Assembly: GCA_049644265.1 (NCBI GenBank)
Contig: JBARRO010000239.1
Location: 1 to 8,530, forward strand
DNA: 8,530 bases
Source: JBARRO01 sp049644265
GTDB taxonomy: Bacteria > Bacteroidota > Ignavibacteria > UBA10030
Direction: 5' to 3'
The position numbers and the translations under genes were made by a program. Shown here piece after piece: positions 1 to 5,081 of the stretch. The notes under the pieces are model-generated. The model had not been told where the DNA came from. It was given only the letters and a program-made list of their open reading frames with translations, and made no database searches. The number at the start of each line of letters is the position of its first letter. The stretch's first letter is position 1.

Positions 1-63
1 GACTCCGTGGAAGTCCTGGGTAGTGCGCAAGGTAACATGTCAAAGAACAACCTGCAAAACTAG
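1..63 (+). CDS. Possible 3' end of an upstream gene, cut by the window edge
   Basis: Frame 1 is open from the first base to a TAG at 61-63 and would encode a 20-residue tail ending in SKNNLQN. The composition is coding-like (D, E, K, N, Q rich) and nothing contradicts a gene ending here, but 60 bases are too few to recognise a family. A second plus frame is also open, to about position 107, so the call is weak. It could equally be spacer. Confidence 0.2.
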   Translation, partial: DSVEVLGSAQGNMSKNNLQN

Positions 64-249
64 AACTCAAAGCTGTCTACTTCTATTTGTCACATAACCG
101 TTAATAGACAGTCAGAGACTTTGATTCTTGCCGTTTTGAACTTGATTTGGCATTTGAACTTTGTCCTTTGACATTTTCATTAAAGCCACTCACACCCAAT
201 TCTCTCCTCTGTGATCTCCTCTTTTCTCTGTGTCCTCTGTGAAATGCTT
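64..249. other. Repeat-rich spacer downstream of the glycosyltransferase gene
   Basis: This stretch holds no convincing gene. It is A/T- and pyrimidine-rich and contains two repeat features annotated separately: a degenerate TTTGAACTT-type repeat at 134-173 and one copy of a dispersed CTCTGTG-rich repeat at 206-251. I see no strong hairpin followed by a T-run, so no intrinsic terminator is called for the minus-strand gene that ends at 250. Confidence 0.5.
134..173 (+). repeat. Degenerate TTTGAACTT tandem repeat
   Basis: Two adjacent, imperfect units are visible: TTTTGAACTTGATTTGGCA at 134-152 and ATTTGAACTTTGTCCTTTG starting at 152. They share TTTGAACTT and a following TTTG. It is a short low-complexity repeat in spacer DNA with no known role. 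Confidence 0.45.
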
Positions 250-251
250 CT
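206..251 (+). repeat. Dispersed CTCTGTG-rich repeat, copy 1
   Basis: A 46-bp pyrimidine-rich sequence built from CCTCTGTG and TCTCTGTG modules and ending GAAATGCTTCT. A second copy lies at 3891-3935. By eye the two align over their full length with about six differences including single-base gaps. This copy abuts the stop codon of the minus-strand glycosyltransferase gene and overlaps it by two bases. Confidence 0.65.
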
Positions 252-1779
252 AAATAAAGCTCTTAACGCTCGGCCATACCTCCTGCAGAGGCACCTTAAT
301 CTTCCTGCAAACATACACCGGCAGATTGCTTTCATACGGCATCGCGTACTCTGACGTAATCACTGCGGCTTCCTCGACCGATTCGAAAACCTTTCGATGG
401 CCATCGGGATTTCCTCCGATGACGATCACCACCTCACCGCTGTATCCCCTCGTTCCCCACAGAAAATAGTTATTGTGGCCCGAGACTGCTTTGGGGAGTC
501 CGTATTTCTTTCCGAAGAAATCGATGGCTCCTGCCTCACCGTAATTGTCCGCGTAAATCCCGCAACGTGCCTGGTCTTCCGCCGATAGCCCCCGATACAC
601 GCCTGCCACCGTTGCCGCCATGGTATCCCAACCAAACATGTCTGCATAGAATTGCGGAAGCTTGTTGAGTTGCTTTCCCTCTGCTGATGTTGGTCCCATT
701 CCGATGGATTCGGCGTAACGAATGTACGTCTGGACGGGCAGCACCGGGAGCACCAACGGTGCAACGAAGATTCCACCGAGCGCGACAAGACCGAGGTACG
801 TCGGACGCAGCCAGTCCAGGAATTTGCCTGAGAGCCATCGTTCAAGCGCCACACCGCCGGCCGCAAACAGTGGCATGTAGGCGGGGGCGAGATACTCCGC
901 TTTGCTGTGTCCGTTCACAAGCAGAACAAGAAACGCTGCCAGCCAGATGAATCCCATAAAACGAAATCGCTTTTCACCGACGAACAGCAGCCAACACAAT
1001 CCGCAAATCCATAATGGCATGTTCATGGGATTTTGGAGAAGGAATTGTCCAACGATAAAGGTGATGGGGGTTTGTGAGGAGTACTTAAGGGCTGTTGCGT
1101 TATTGATGAATTCCCAATGAGCAAACCCGTGGGTCATATTCCAAAGAATGTAGGGGAGGAAGAGAATGAACGCGATCGCTCCGGCAACCCAGGGCCACTT
1201 TGTTTTCAGCCAGTGTCGTTGAGGAGTCAGAACGAGGCCAAGGAAAATTCCGAACCCCAGCCAGAGGACATCGATTTTGTTGAGAAGTCCAAAACCGAGA
1301 ACGATCCCGAGAATAATCCAATAGCGGGGCTGCTCTGTTTTCAGGATCTTGAGAATAATAAATGCTGCCAGCGTCCAGAATAGGAAATCAAAGCAATTCA
1401 TCGAAAAGATGGTAAACATGCCGAGGAAAATCGGGGAAGCGAGTGCCCCGACAGACGCGAGACTCTGCGCAAACCGATTGCCTCCGAATTCCCGGGCCAT
1501 CAGTCCCGTGAAAAATACCGTCACTGCCGCGGCAACGGCCGGCAGTAGCCGAAGTGCAAACAGCGAATCGCCGAAGAGGACTCGGTTCAGTGCGAGGATG
1601 AAAATTGAAAGCGGCGGTTGATCGACGTAGCCCCAGTCGAGATGTTCGCTGCACGCGAAGTAGTAGAGTTCATCGCGGAAGTAGCCATATCCACCCATGG
1701 CATTCACCACGAGGTGAATCAGCAACGCCGCAGCCGCGAAGGAGAGAAGGAGAATATTTTGACGGACGAAGGTTCTCAT
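250..1779 (-). CDS. ArnT/GT39-like membrane glycosyltransferase (PMT_2 family)
   Basis: A 509-residue polytopic membrane protein. Enzymes of this family (GT39/GT83, ArnT and PMT relatives) transfer sugars from polyprenyl-phosphate donors to lipid or protein acceptors on the outer face of the cytoplasmic membrane. After a first membrane segment (about residues 9-28) comes an extracytoplasmic loop with FRDELYYF, where D36-E37 matches the family's catalytic acidic motif, followed by GYVDQPPL (about 50-57), another family hallmark. About ten further hydrophobic segments follow. GHSKAEYLAPAYMPLFAAGG in the middle resembles the conserved late-loop signature. The last roughly 150 residues are soluble and probably extracytoplasmic. 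I chose the ATG at 1779; the TTG at 1803 in the same frame would add eight polar residues without a better ribosome site. No Shine-Dalgarno is obvious at either. Acceptor and sugar cannot be told from sequence, and no LPS-modification neighbours are in view. Confidence 0.88.
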   Translation of the reverse strand: MRTFVRQNILLLSFAAAALLIHLVVNAMGGYGYFRDELYYFACSEHLDWGYVDQPPLSIFILALNRVLFGDSLFALRLLPAVAAAVTVFFTGLMAREFGGNRFAQSLASVGALASPIFLGMFTIFSMNCFDFLFWTLAAFIILKILKTEQPRYWIILGIVLGFGLLNKIDVLWLGFGIFLGLVLTPQRHWLKTKWPWVAGAIAFILFLPYILWNMTHGFAHWEFINNATALKYSSQTPITFIVGQFLLQNPMNMPLWICGLCWLLFVGEKRFRFMGFIWLAAFLVLLVNGHSKAEYLAPAYMPLFAAGGVALERWLSGKFLDWLRPTYLGLVALGGIFVAPLVLPVLPVQTYIRYAESIGMGPTSAEGKQLNKLPQFYADMFGWDTMAATVAGVYRGLSAEDQARCGIYADNYGEAGAIDFFGKKYGLPKAVSGHNNYFLWGTRGYSGEVVIVIGGNPDGHRKVFESVEEAAVITSEYAMPYESNLPVYVCRKIKVPLQEVWPSVKSFI

Positions 1780-1783
1780 GGTA

Positions 1784-1855
1784 TTATCGGTCGAAGTGTA
1801 CAAGAAAATTCATGGCCAGCCCAAGATGATTCATGGCCAGCCCAAGATGATTCAT
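1784..1855 (-). CDS. Possible leader peptide made of heptad repeats
   Basis: On the minus strand the 21-bp tandem repeat upstream of the glycosyltransferase gene reads as a small open frame of 23 codons. It consists of MNHLGLA twice, then MNFLVHFDR, with a TAA four bases before the ATG of the glycosyltransferase. Because 21 is a multiple of three, each repeat adds an in-frame ATG. The close stop-to-start spacing would allow translational coupling. There is no Shine-Dalgarno before any of the three ATGs, and the frame may simply be a by-product of the repeat. Expression is unproven. Confidence 0.2.
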   Translation of the reverse strand: MNHLGLAMNHLGLAMNFLVHFDR

Positions 1856-1865
1856 GGCCAGCCCA
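1809..1865 (+). repeat. 21-bp tandem repeat, about 2.7 units
   Basis: Units start at 1809, 1830 and 1851. The first two are identical 21-mers beginning TTCATGGCCAGCCCA and ending AGATGA. The third keeps the first 15 bases and then runs directly into the REP-like hairpin at 1862-1881. The perfect identity suggests a recent duplication by slippage. The array occupies the 5' leader or promoter region of the minus-strand glycosyltransferase gene. Confidence 0.9.
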
Positions 1866-1881
1866 CAACTTCAGTTGTGGG
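1862..1881 (-). repeat. REP-like hairpin, outer family, left copy
   Basis: A perfect palindrome with 8-bp arms CCCACAAC/GTTGTGGG. The loop reads TTCA on the plus strand and TGAA on the minus strand. Read on the minus strand, this sequence and its flanks match the copy at 2507-2526, including a shared GA before and CTG after the hairpin. The only stem difference is a compensatory A:T to G:C exchange. It lies downstream of the RAYT gene. Confidence 0.85.
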
Positions 1882-1887
1882 TCACGC

Positions 1888-1901
1888 GGTTTGCGGAAAC
1901 C
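1888..1901. repeat. Small hairpin between two REP-like units
   Basis: GGTTT/AAACC arms (5 bp) enclose a GCGG loop. It sits between the hairpins at 1862-1881 and 1909-1928, so this side of the transposase gene carries a compound block like the BIMEs of enterobacteria. On its own it is too short to be certain. Confidence 0.4.
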
Positions 1902-1908
1902 AAGCCAA

Positions 1909-1928
1909 CCCACAAATTCATTAGTGGG
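1909..1928 (-). repeat. REP-like hairpin, outer family, diverged copy
   Basis: On the minus strand this reads CCCACTAATGAATTTGTGGG. It has the same 20-base length, the same CCCAC/GTGGG ends and the same TGAA apex as the hairpins at 1862-1881 and 2507-2526. One stem position (T opposite T) is mispaired and the upper stem has A:T pairs where the others have C:G. It has the same orientation as the left copy. Confidence 0.65.
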
Positions 1929-1942
1929 CCAACCGGAGTACC

Positions 1943-2410
1943 CTACATACGCGAAACCGTTTCAACGGTTTCCTCACCAAACGACAACCCATGTTCCTTC
2001 AACAACTCACGCACCTCATCCACATAACTTGTCTGTTTGTGATGAACTTTCTGGTTTGCAATATAACGCCTCACAATTTCGACGTTTGATTCACTCACCG
2101 AGAATGCACCGTATCCGATTTGCCAGGCAAATTTTGTCGTCATGAAATCCTGCTCATTCACCCAATGAGACGACTCACCTTTGATGTTCTGGAGTATGTC
2201 CTTGAGCGCGTAATTTGGGCTGAGCAGGAAGAGAATATGAACATGGTCTGGACAGCCATTGATGATGCGGACAAGGCAATGGAAATCTACCTCAAAGTGG
2301 TTCTTGATATGCTCGTAGAGCGATTGCTCAAAGGTTGGCTGAATTAATGGCTTCCGGAGCTTGGTTCCGAAAACCGTATGAATCCAAATCCGTGGATATG
2401 TGTGCGACAT
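1943..2410 (-). CDS. REP-associated tyrosine transposase (RAYT, IS200-like Y1 family)
   Basis: A 155-residue HUH/Y1 transposase. Proteins of this family nick single-stranded DNA next to hairpins through a catalytic tyrosine; RAYTs act on REP hairpins rather than on full IS ends. The N-terminus (IWIHTVFGTKLRKPLI) is the usual first strand. PDHVHILF carries the HUH pair H56 and H58 that binds the metal, and RRYIANQKVHH carries the catalytic tyrosine Y116. The length matches the family. The start at 2410 is favoured because an AAAGGGGG Shine-Dalgarno (minus strand, 2416-2423) precedes it; the frame is open further upstream but that part is only read-through of repeat DNA. Its last codons (GEETVETVSRM) are written by a REP-like hairpin (1953-1972). 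It looks intact. An ordinary IS200 copy is less likely because hairpins of two families flank it symmetrically. Confidence 0.88.
   Translation of the reverse strand: MSHTYPRIWIHTVFGTKLRKPLIQPTFEQSLYEHIKNHFEVDFHCLVRIINGCPDHVHILFLLSPNYALKDILQNIKGESSHWVNEQDFMTTKFAWQIGYGAFSVSESNVEIVRRYIANQKVHHKQTSYVDEVRELLKEHGLSFGEETVETVSRM
1953..1972 (-). repeat. REP-like hairpin, inner family, inside the RAYT 3' end
   Basis: A perfect palindrome with 8-bp arms GAAACCGT/ACGGTTTC and the loop TTCA on the plus strand (TGAA on the minus strand). It has the same geometry and apex as the outer family but a different stem sequence. It falls in the last codons of the transposase gene. An imperfect, inverted partner lies at 2426-2448 just ahead of that gene. 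Confidence 0.75.
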
Positions 2411-2425
2411 GGTGTCCCCCTTTCT

Positions 2426-2448
2426 GGAAACCGTTGGAAACGGCTTCC
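2426..2448 (+). repeat. REP-like hairpin, inner family, RAYT 5' side
   Basis: GGAAACCGTT and AACGGCTTCC pair over ten positions with one A/C mismatch (a G·T wobble on the minus strand) and a GGA loop. Compared with the hairpin at 1953-1972 it carries one inserted G near the apex and is in inverted orientation. On the minus strand it sits immediately before the transposase Shine-Dalgarno, so it would fold in the transcript leader. Confidence 0.65.
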
Positions 2449-2478
2449 CACCGTGTTTGTGATTATGTGATTTCGTGG

Positions 2479-2505
2479 CCTCCGCAGCCACCGCAGCCTC
2501 CGCAG
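2479..2505 (+). repeat. 9-bp tandem repeat, three units
   Basis: CCTCCGCAG, CCACCGCAG and CCTCCGCAG follow one another without gaps, differing at one base, and lead straight into the REP-like hairpin at 2507. It is a short slippage-type repeat on the upstream side of the transposase gene. Confidence 0.7.
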
Positions 2506-2506
2506 A

Positions 2507-2526
2507 CCCACAGCTGAAGCTGTGGG
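2507..2526 (+). repeat. REP-like hairpin, outer family, right copy
   Basis: A perfect palindrome with 8-bp arms CCCACAGC/GCTGTGGG and a TGAA loop. It is inverted relative to the left copy at 1862-1881, so the pair bracket the transposase gene. The base pair that differs between the copies is G:C here and A:T there, which keeps the stem intact. It lies about 108 bases before the phosphoesterase start. Confidence 0.85.
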
Positions 2527-2633
2527 CTGCTGGGGATTCCAATGGGGACCGGCGGAACGTTGTTATTCGGACGAATACCTTGTACAATGCGTCAAAATGT
2601 AGCAAGCCGGCCACGGAATTGCAAGGTTCAATC

Positions 2634-3284
2634 TTGAGAATCATTGCGTTTACGGATATCCACGGTTCGTACTCGAAATTGTACGAGATCCTCTCACGCG
2701 AGTCTCCCTACGATGTCGTCATTATCGGCGGTGACGTGACGACTCGCGGCACACCCAAGGAGGCAGAAGAGGTAATACGGAAAGTCCAGTCGTTCGGCAA
2801 GCCGATCGTCGCCGTAGTTGGTAACATGGATCCCCGTGAGATGGATGAGACCTTCGAGAAACTCGGAGTCTCAATCAACGGCAAGGGAGTCGTTCTGAAC
2901 GACGTCGGCTTCTTTGGTGTCTCGGCCTCTCCACCCACGCCATTCCATACGCCGTACGAAATTTCGGAAGACGAAATCATGCGCCGCGCCCAGTCGGGTT
3001 GGAAGGAAATCCAATCGGCGGTCCGATCGGTGTTTGTTCCGCATGCTCCGCCGCGCGGGACGAAACTCGACCGGGTGCTGCTCGGAAGTCATGTCGGAAG
3101 TACGGCGGTGAGGGATTTTGTCGACGAACATCATCCGGATGTGGTTGTGTGCGGGCACATCCACGAAGCGAGAGGGCTCGATTCGCTCGGAACTACTCAG
3201 ATGGTAAATTGCGGCCCGGTAGGCAAAGGACACTACTCGATGATCGAGCTTGGCAAATCTGTTTCTATTCAACTCAAGGGATGA
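2634..3284 (+). CDS. Calcineurin-like metallophosphoesterase
   Basis: A cytoplasmic two-metal phosphoesterase of 216 residues, a usual length for the small YfcE/MJ0936-type branch. The motif set is complete: FTDIHG with D8 and H10, IIGGD with D34, VVGNMD with N64 and D66, VPHAPP with H137, and CGHIHE with H175 and H177. The common GNHD/E motif has Met in place of His (GNMD), which I recall in part of this branch. The TTG at 2634 is chosen because the conserved domain begins two residues later and AAGG lies at 2623-2626. The frame stays open upstream to a GTG at 2475, but that extension is translated REP-like repeat. The stop overlaps the start of the next gene by four bases, so the two are probably one translationally coupled unit. 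The substrate is unknown; 2',3'-cyclic nucleotide or phosphodiester activity is possible. Confidence 0.87.
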   Translation: MRIIAFTDIHGSYSKLYEILSRESPYDVVIIGGDVTTRGTPKEAEEVIRKVQSFGKPIVAVVGNMDPREMDETFEKLGVSINGKGVVLNDVGFFGVSASPPTPFHTPYEISEDEIMRRAQSGWKEIQSAVRSVFVPHAPPRGTKLDRVLLGSHVGSTAVRDFVDEHHPDVVVCGHIHEARGLDSLGTTQMVNCGPVGKGHYSMIELGKSVSIQLKG

Positions 3285-3889
3285 CCACGATCAAAGTTGT
3301 CTTGTTTGACCTCGGGAACGTGCTTGTGAGCTACACGCCGGAATCGTTCTGGATGACGCTGGGATTTGAGGAAAAGACTCGGCGAAGAGGCTTCGAGAAA
3401 GGTGTGCTTTGCCTAAGCACGAAATTCGAGATGGGGAAAATCGACACGGAGCGATTTCTTGGAGAACTGGAGACTCTCTTTAAGAAGAAATTCACGCGCG
3501 AAGAGCTTCGCAAAGCTGTTGCTTCGGTTCTGACCAGGCCGATACGGGGTACGAATTCCCTCGTTGCACGCGTGGTAAAGTCAACCGAGGCGGCGCTCGT
3601 CAGCAACACGAACGAAATGCACTACGTCTATTGCCTCAGGGCGGTTCCCTCCCTAAAATTCCTTCCAAAACATTTTCTTTCCTACAAACTCGGCGTCATG
3701 AAACCCAATCCACGCTTCTACGACGCGGTAATCCGGAGCTTGGGCGAAAAACCGTCTTCCATGGTTTTCATTGACGATGTCGAAGAGAACGTGAGCGGGG
3801 CGGAAAAAGCGGGGATGAAGGGGATTGTGTTTAAGAATGCGGGGCAAATTGAAAAGGAGCTCGAAAGTCTAAACATTCTAAAGCCCTAA
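3281..3889 (+). CDS. HAD-superfamily phosphatase, YihX-like subfamily IA
   Basis: A 202-residue haloacid-dehalogenase-type hydrolase. Motif I is VVLFDLGNVL with nucleophile D10. Motif II is SNTN with S108, motif III is K141 in GVMKPNPRFY, and motif IV is FIDD with D165-D166. Residues of about 20-90 form the helical cap. Motif I has glycine where most HAD phosphatases have the second aspartate (DxD); the DLGNV form is what I recall from E. coli YihX, an alpha-glucose-1-phosphatase, so this is probably a family trait and not damage. The ATG at 3281 overlaps the phosphoesterase stop (ATGA), and the homologous region starts at once. The frame upstream of this ATG is a shadow of the previous gene. 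A small sugar phosphate is the likely substrate, but this is not shown. Confidence 0.87.
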   Translation: MTTIKVVLFDLGNVLVSYTPESFWMTLGFEEKTRRRGFEKGVLCLSTKFEMGKIDTERFLGELETLFKKKFTREELRKAVASVLTRPIRGTNSLVARVVKSTEAALVSNTNEMHYVYCLRAVPSLKFLPKHFLSYKLGVMKPNPRFYDAVIRSLGEKPSSMVFIDDVEENVSGAEKAGMKGIVFKNAGQIEKELESLNILKP

Positions 3890-3890
3890 A

Positions 3891-3935
3891 CCTCTGTTTC
3901 TCCTCTTTCTCTGTGACCTCTGTAAAATGTCTTCT
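3891..3935 (+). repeat. Dispersed CTCTGTG-rich repeat, copy 2
   Basis: This aligns with 206-251 over its whole length: CCTCTGTT, then TCTCCTCTT, TCTCTGTGACC, TCTGTAAAATG and CTTCT. It begins one base after the stop of the HAD gene. Both copies touch the 3' end of a gene, but this one lies in the gene's sense direction and the other opposite to its gene, so a strand-specific role in the transcript is unlikely. Confidence 0.65.
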
Positions 3936-3980
3936 TCCGGGAGTCTAAGACACGAAGAGGAATCCCGTCTCTCCTTCTAC

Positions 3981-4005
3981 ATTCAGTATTCCTTATTCAA
4001 TATCA
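3981..4005 (+). repeat. Short direct repeat ATTCAGTATTC / ATTCAATATCA
   Basis: Two 11-base units with a 14-base period (3981-3991 and 3995-4005) lie in the spacer left of the IS30 element. They differ at two positions. The rest of 3936-4016 holds nothing recognisable. Confidence 0.4.
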
Positions 4006-4016
4006 TGAGTTCTACA

Positions 4017-4030
4017 AGGAAGTGCAACAC
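4017..4030 (+). repeat. IS30 left inverted repeat
   Basis: AGGAAGTGCAACAC is the exact reverse complement of the right end at 5036-5049. The match becomes imperfect beyond these 14 bases. Confidence 0.85.
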
Positions 4031-4059
4031 CCCGAGGGAAAAAGTGATACTCTTGGGGT
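4029..4059 (+). promoter_or_regulatory. Hairpin over the transposase leader
   Basis: ACCCCGAG at 4029-4036 can pair with CTTGGGGT at 4052-4059 (five canonical pairs, a G·T, two more pairs, and one further wobble). It encloses GAGGGA-type purines that could serve as the ribosome site and ends on the base before the ATG at 4060. Many IS elements carry such structures, which mask the start codon in transcripts that read in from outside. That role here is inference. Confidence 0.45.
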
Positions 4060-5055
4060 ATGGCACAGAAAAAACATTATCATCAGCTTTCGTTTGAAGA
4101 ACGAGACCACCTTGCCCTGTGTCGAGCACAAGGGCTATCGCTTGGTGAGATAGCCAAGCGGTTGCACCGAAACAAAGGGACCATTTCTCGGGAGCTGAGT
4201 CGCAACGGTGGCCAGATTTATGACAGGTACGGGGCGTGCAAGGCTGAGCACCGGGCCCGAGATCGAAAACGACGTGCCGGAGAACGACCACGGCTGAAAA
4301 CGAACTTCCTCCGTTCGTTTGTCAAACGACACCTTCGCAAGGGTTGGTCTCCTGAACAGATCGTTGGTCAACTTCGACGCAAATACCCCGGCAGAAGCGT
4401 GTGCGTCGAGAGTATCTATCGGTTTGTCTACGACGGCCGAGTACGACGTCAGGAGAACTTTGTTCCCTATCTGGTCCGAGCTCACAAACGACGTCTCCAG
4501 CGGGGACATCGTCATACTCATCGGGATCTGCATATTCCTGAGCGAATATCGATACTGCAGCGTCCTCGCGTTGTGGATCAGCGTCGCCAATTTGGCCACT
4601 GGGAATCGGATACGGTCATCGCACGTCGAAGCCAGGCAGCCTTGAGCGTTACCGTGGAGCGCGTCTCGCTCTTCACCAAGATCGCCAAGCTTCCGCGTCG
4701 GACAGCGAAACATCTCCGCATTGCTTTAGCCCGATCGCTGTCACAGTATCCACGGTCGGCTCGACGTTCGATCACCTACGACAATGGCCAGGAAAATGTC
4801 GAACACATGTGCATCAACAAGATCCTCGGTACTCGATCATATTTTTGTGAACCGTTTCACAGTTGGGAGAAGGCTCTCGTCGAAAACACCATCGGCATCA
4901 TTCGCCGAACCTATCCCAAGAAAACCAACTTTGATCATGTTACCAATGCCGATGTCAAACGTCTCGAACGACAACTCAACAATCGACCACGAAAAACATT
5001 AAATTACAGAACACCACGGGAAGTCTTCAACCTACGTGTTGCACTTCCTCATTGA
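4060..5055 (+). CDS. IS30-family transposase
   Basis: A 331-residue DDE transposase that cuts and joins the element's ends. An N-terminal helix-turn-helix (about residues 8-48, LSFEERDHLALCRAQGLSLGEIAKRLHRNKGTISREL) binds DNA. The catalytic core holds D184 in GHWESDTV, D241 in TYDNGQE and E275 in KALVENTIGIIRR. The last two are 34 residues apart, as expected for the DD(33)E spacing of IS30. Full length and without frameshift, so probably active. The codons near the end (VALP) are written by the right inverted repeat, and the TGA at 5053-5055 lies just outside it. Thus the last residue and the stop come from bases beyond the 14-bp repeat. The ATG at 4060 fits the family N-terminus; a hairpin precedes it. 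Confidence 0.95.
   Translation: MAQKKHYHQLSFEERDHLALCRAQGLSLGEIAKRLHRNKGTISRELSRNGGQIYDRYGACKAEHRARDRKRRAGERPRLKTNFLRSFVKRHLRKGWSPEQIVGQLRRKYPGRSVCVESIYRFVYDGRVRRQENFVPYLVRAHKRRLQRGHRHTHRDLHIPERISILQRPRVVDQRRQFGHWESDTVIARRSQAALSVTVERVSLFTKIAKLPRRTAKHLRIALARSLSQYPRSARRSITYDNGQENVEHMCINKILGTRSYFCEPFHSWEKALVENTIGIIRRTYPKKTNFDHVTNADVKRLERQLNNRPRKTLNYRTPREVFNLRVALPH
5036..5049 (-). repeat. IS30 right inverted repeat, inside the transposase 3' end
   Basis: GTGTTGCACTTCCT is the reverse complement of 4017-4030 and doubles as codons of the transposase C-terminus, a compact arrangement I recall from other IS30 elements. Confidence 0.85.
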
Positions 5056-5081
5056 ATCCAGCTATTCGAAATTGCTTTTGT

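Larger units (their letters stand above)
1862..2526 (-). mobile_element. REP/RAYT unit (REPtron-like)
   Basis: A single RAYT gene is bracketed by an inner pair of inverted hairpins (1953-1972, 2426-2448) and an outer pair (1862-1881, 2507-2526), with one extra diverged outer-type copy at 1909-1928. In known RAYT systems the transposase acts in trans on such hairpins scattered over the chromosome, and the gene itself is usually domesticated rather than freely mobile. The unit occupies the divergent spacer between the glycosyltransferase and phosphoesterase genes. The boundaries given are the outermost hairpins; no target duplication was identified. Confidence 0.7.
4017..5049 (+). mobile_element. 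IS30-family insertion sequence, apparently complete
   Basis: The element is bounded by a perfect 14-bp inverted repeat (AGGAAGTGCAACAC at 4017-4030 and its complement at 5036-5049) and carries one intact IS30-type transposase. It is about 1.03 kb, typical of the family. It sits in the spacer between two genes whose 3' ends converge (HAD, ending 3889, and the TPM protein, ending 5082), so it breaks no gene. I could not find a convincing target-site duplication; the true ends may differ by a few bases. Confidence 0.85.

Noticed and set aside
1862..1928. Short regularly spaced palindromes as a CRISPR array
   Set aside because: Units diverge, spacing is not regular, there are only two in a row, and no cas gene is present. 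They fit REP elements beside a RAYT.
1618..2145. Plus-strand open frame of 175 codons with repeated SWPAQDD
   Set aside because: It runs antisense across the glycosyltransferase 5' end, the tandem repeat and the RAYT 3' end. The apparent peptide repeat is just the 21-bp DNA repeat.
2475..2633. N-terminal extension of the phosphoesterase from a GTG at 2475
   Set aside because: The extra 53 residues are translated 9-bp repeats and a REP-like hairpin, with no domain character. The catalytic domain begins right after the TTG at 2634.
2411..2644. N-terminal extension of the RAYT protein to 2644
   Set aside because: It reads through both right-hand hairpins and the 9-bp repeat. A good Shine-Dalgarno and the family N-terminus place the start at 2410.
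3890..4016. Target-site duplication flanking the IS30 element
   Set aside because: I compared the bases left of 4017 and right of 5049 and found no convincing short direct duplication.
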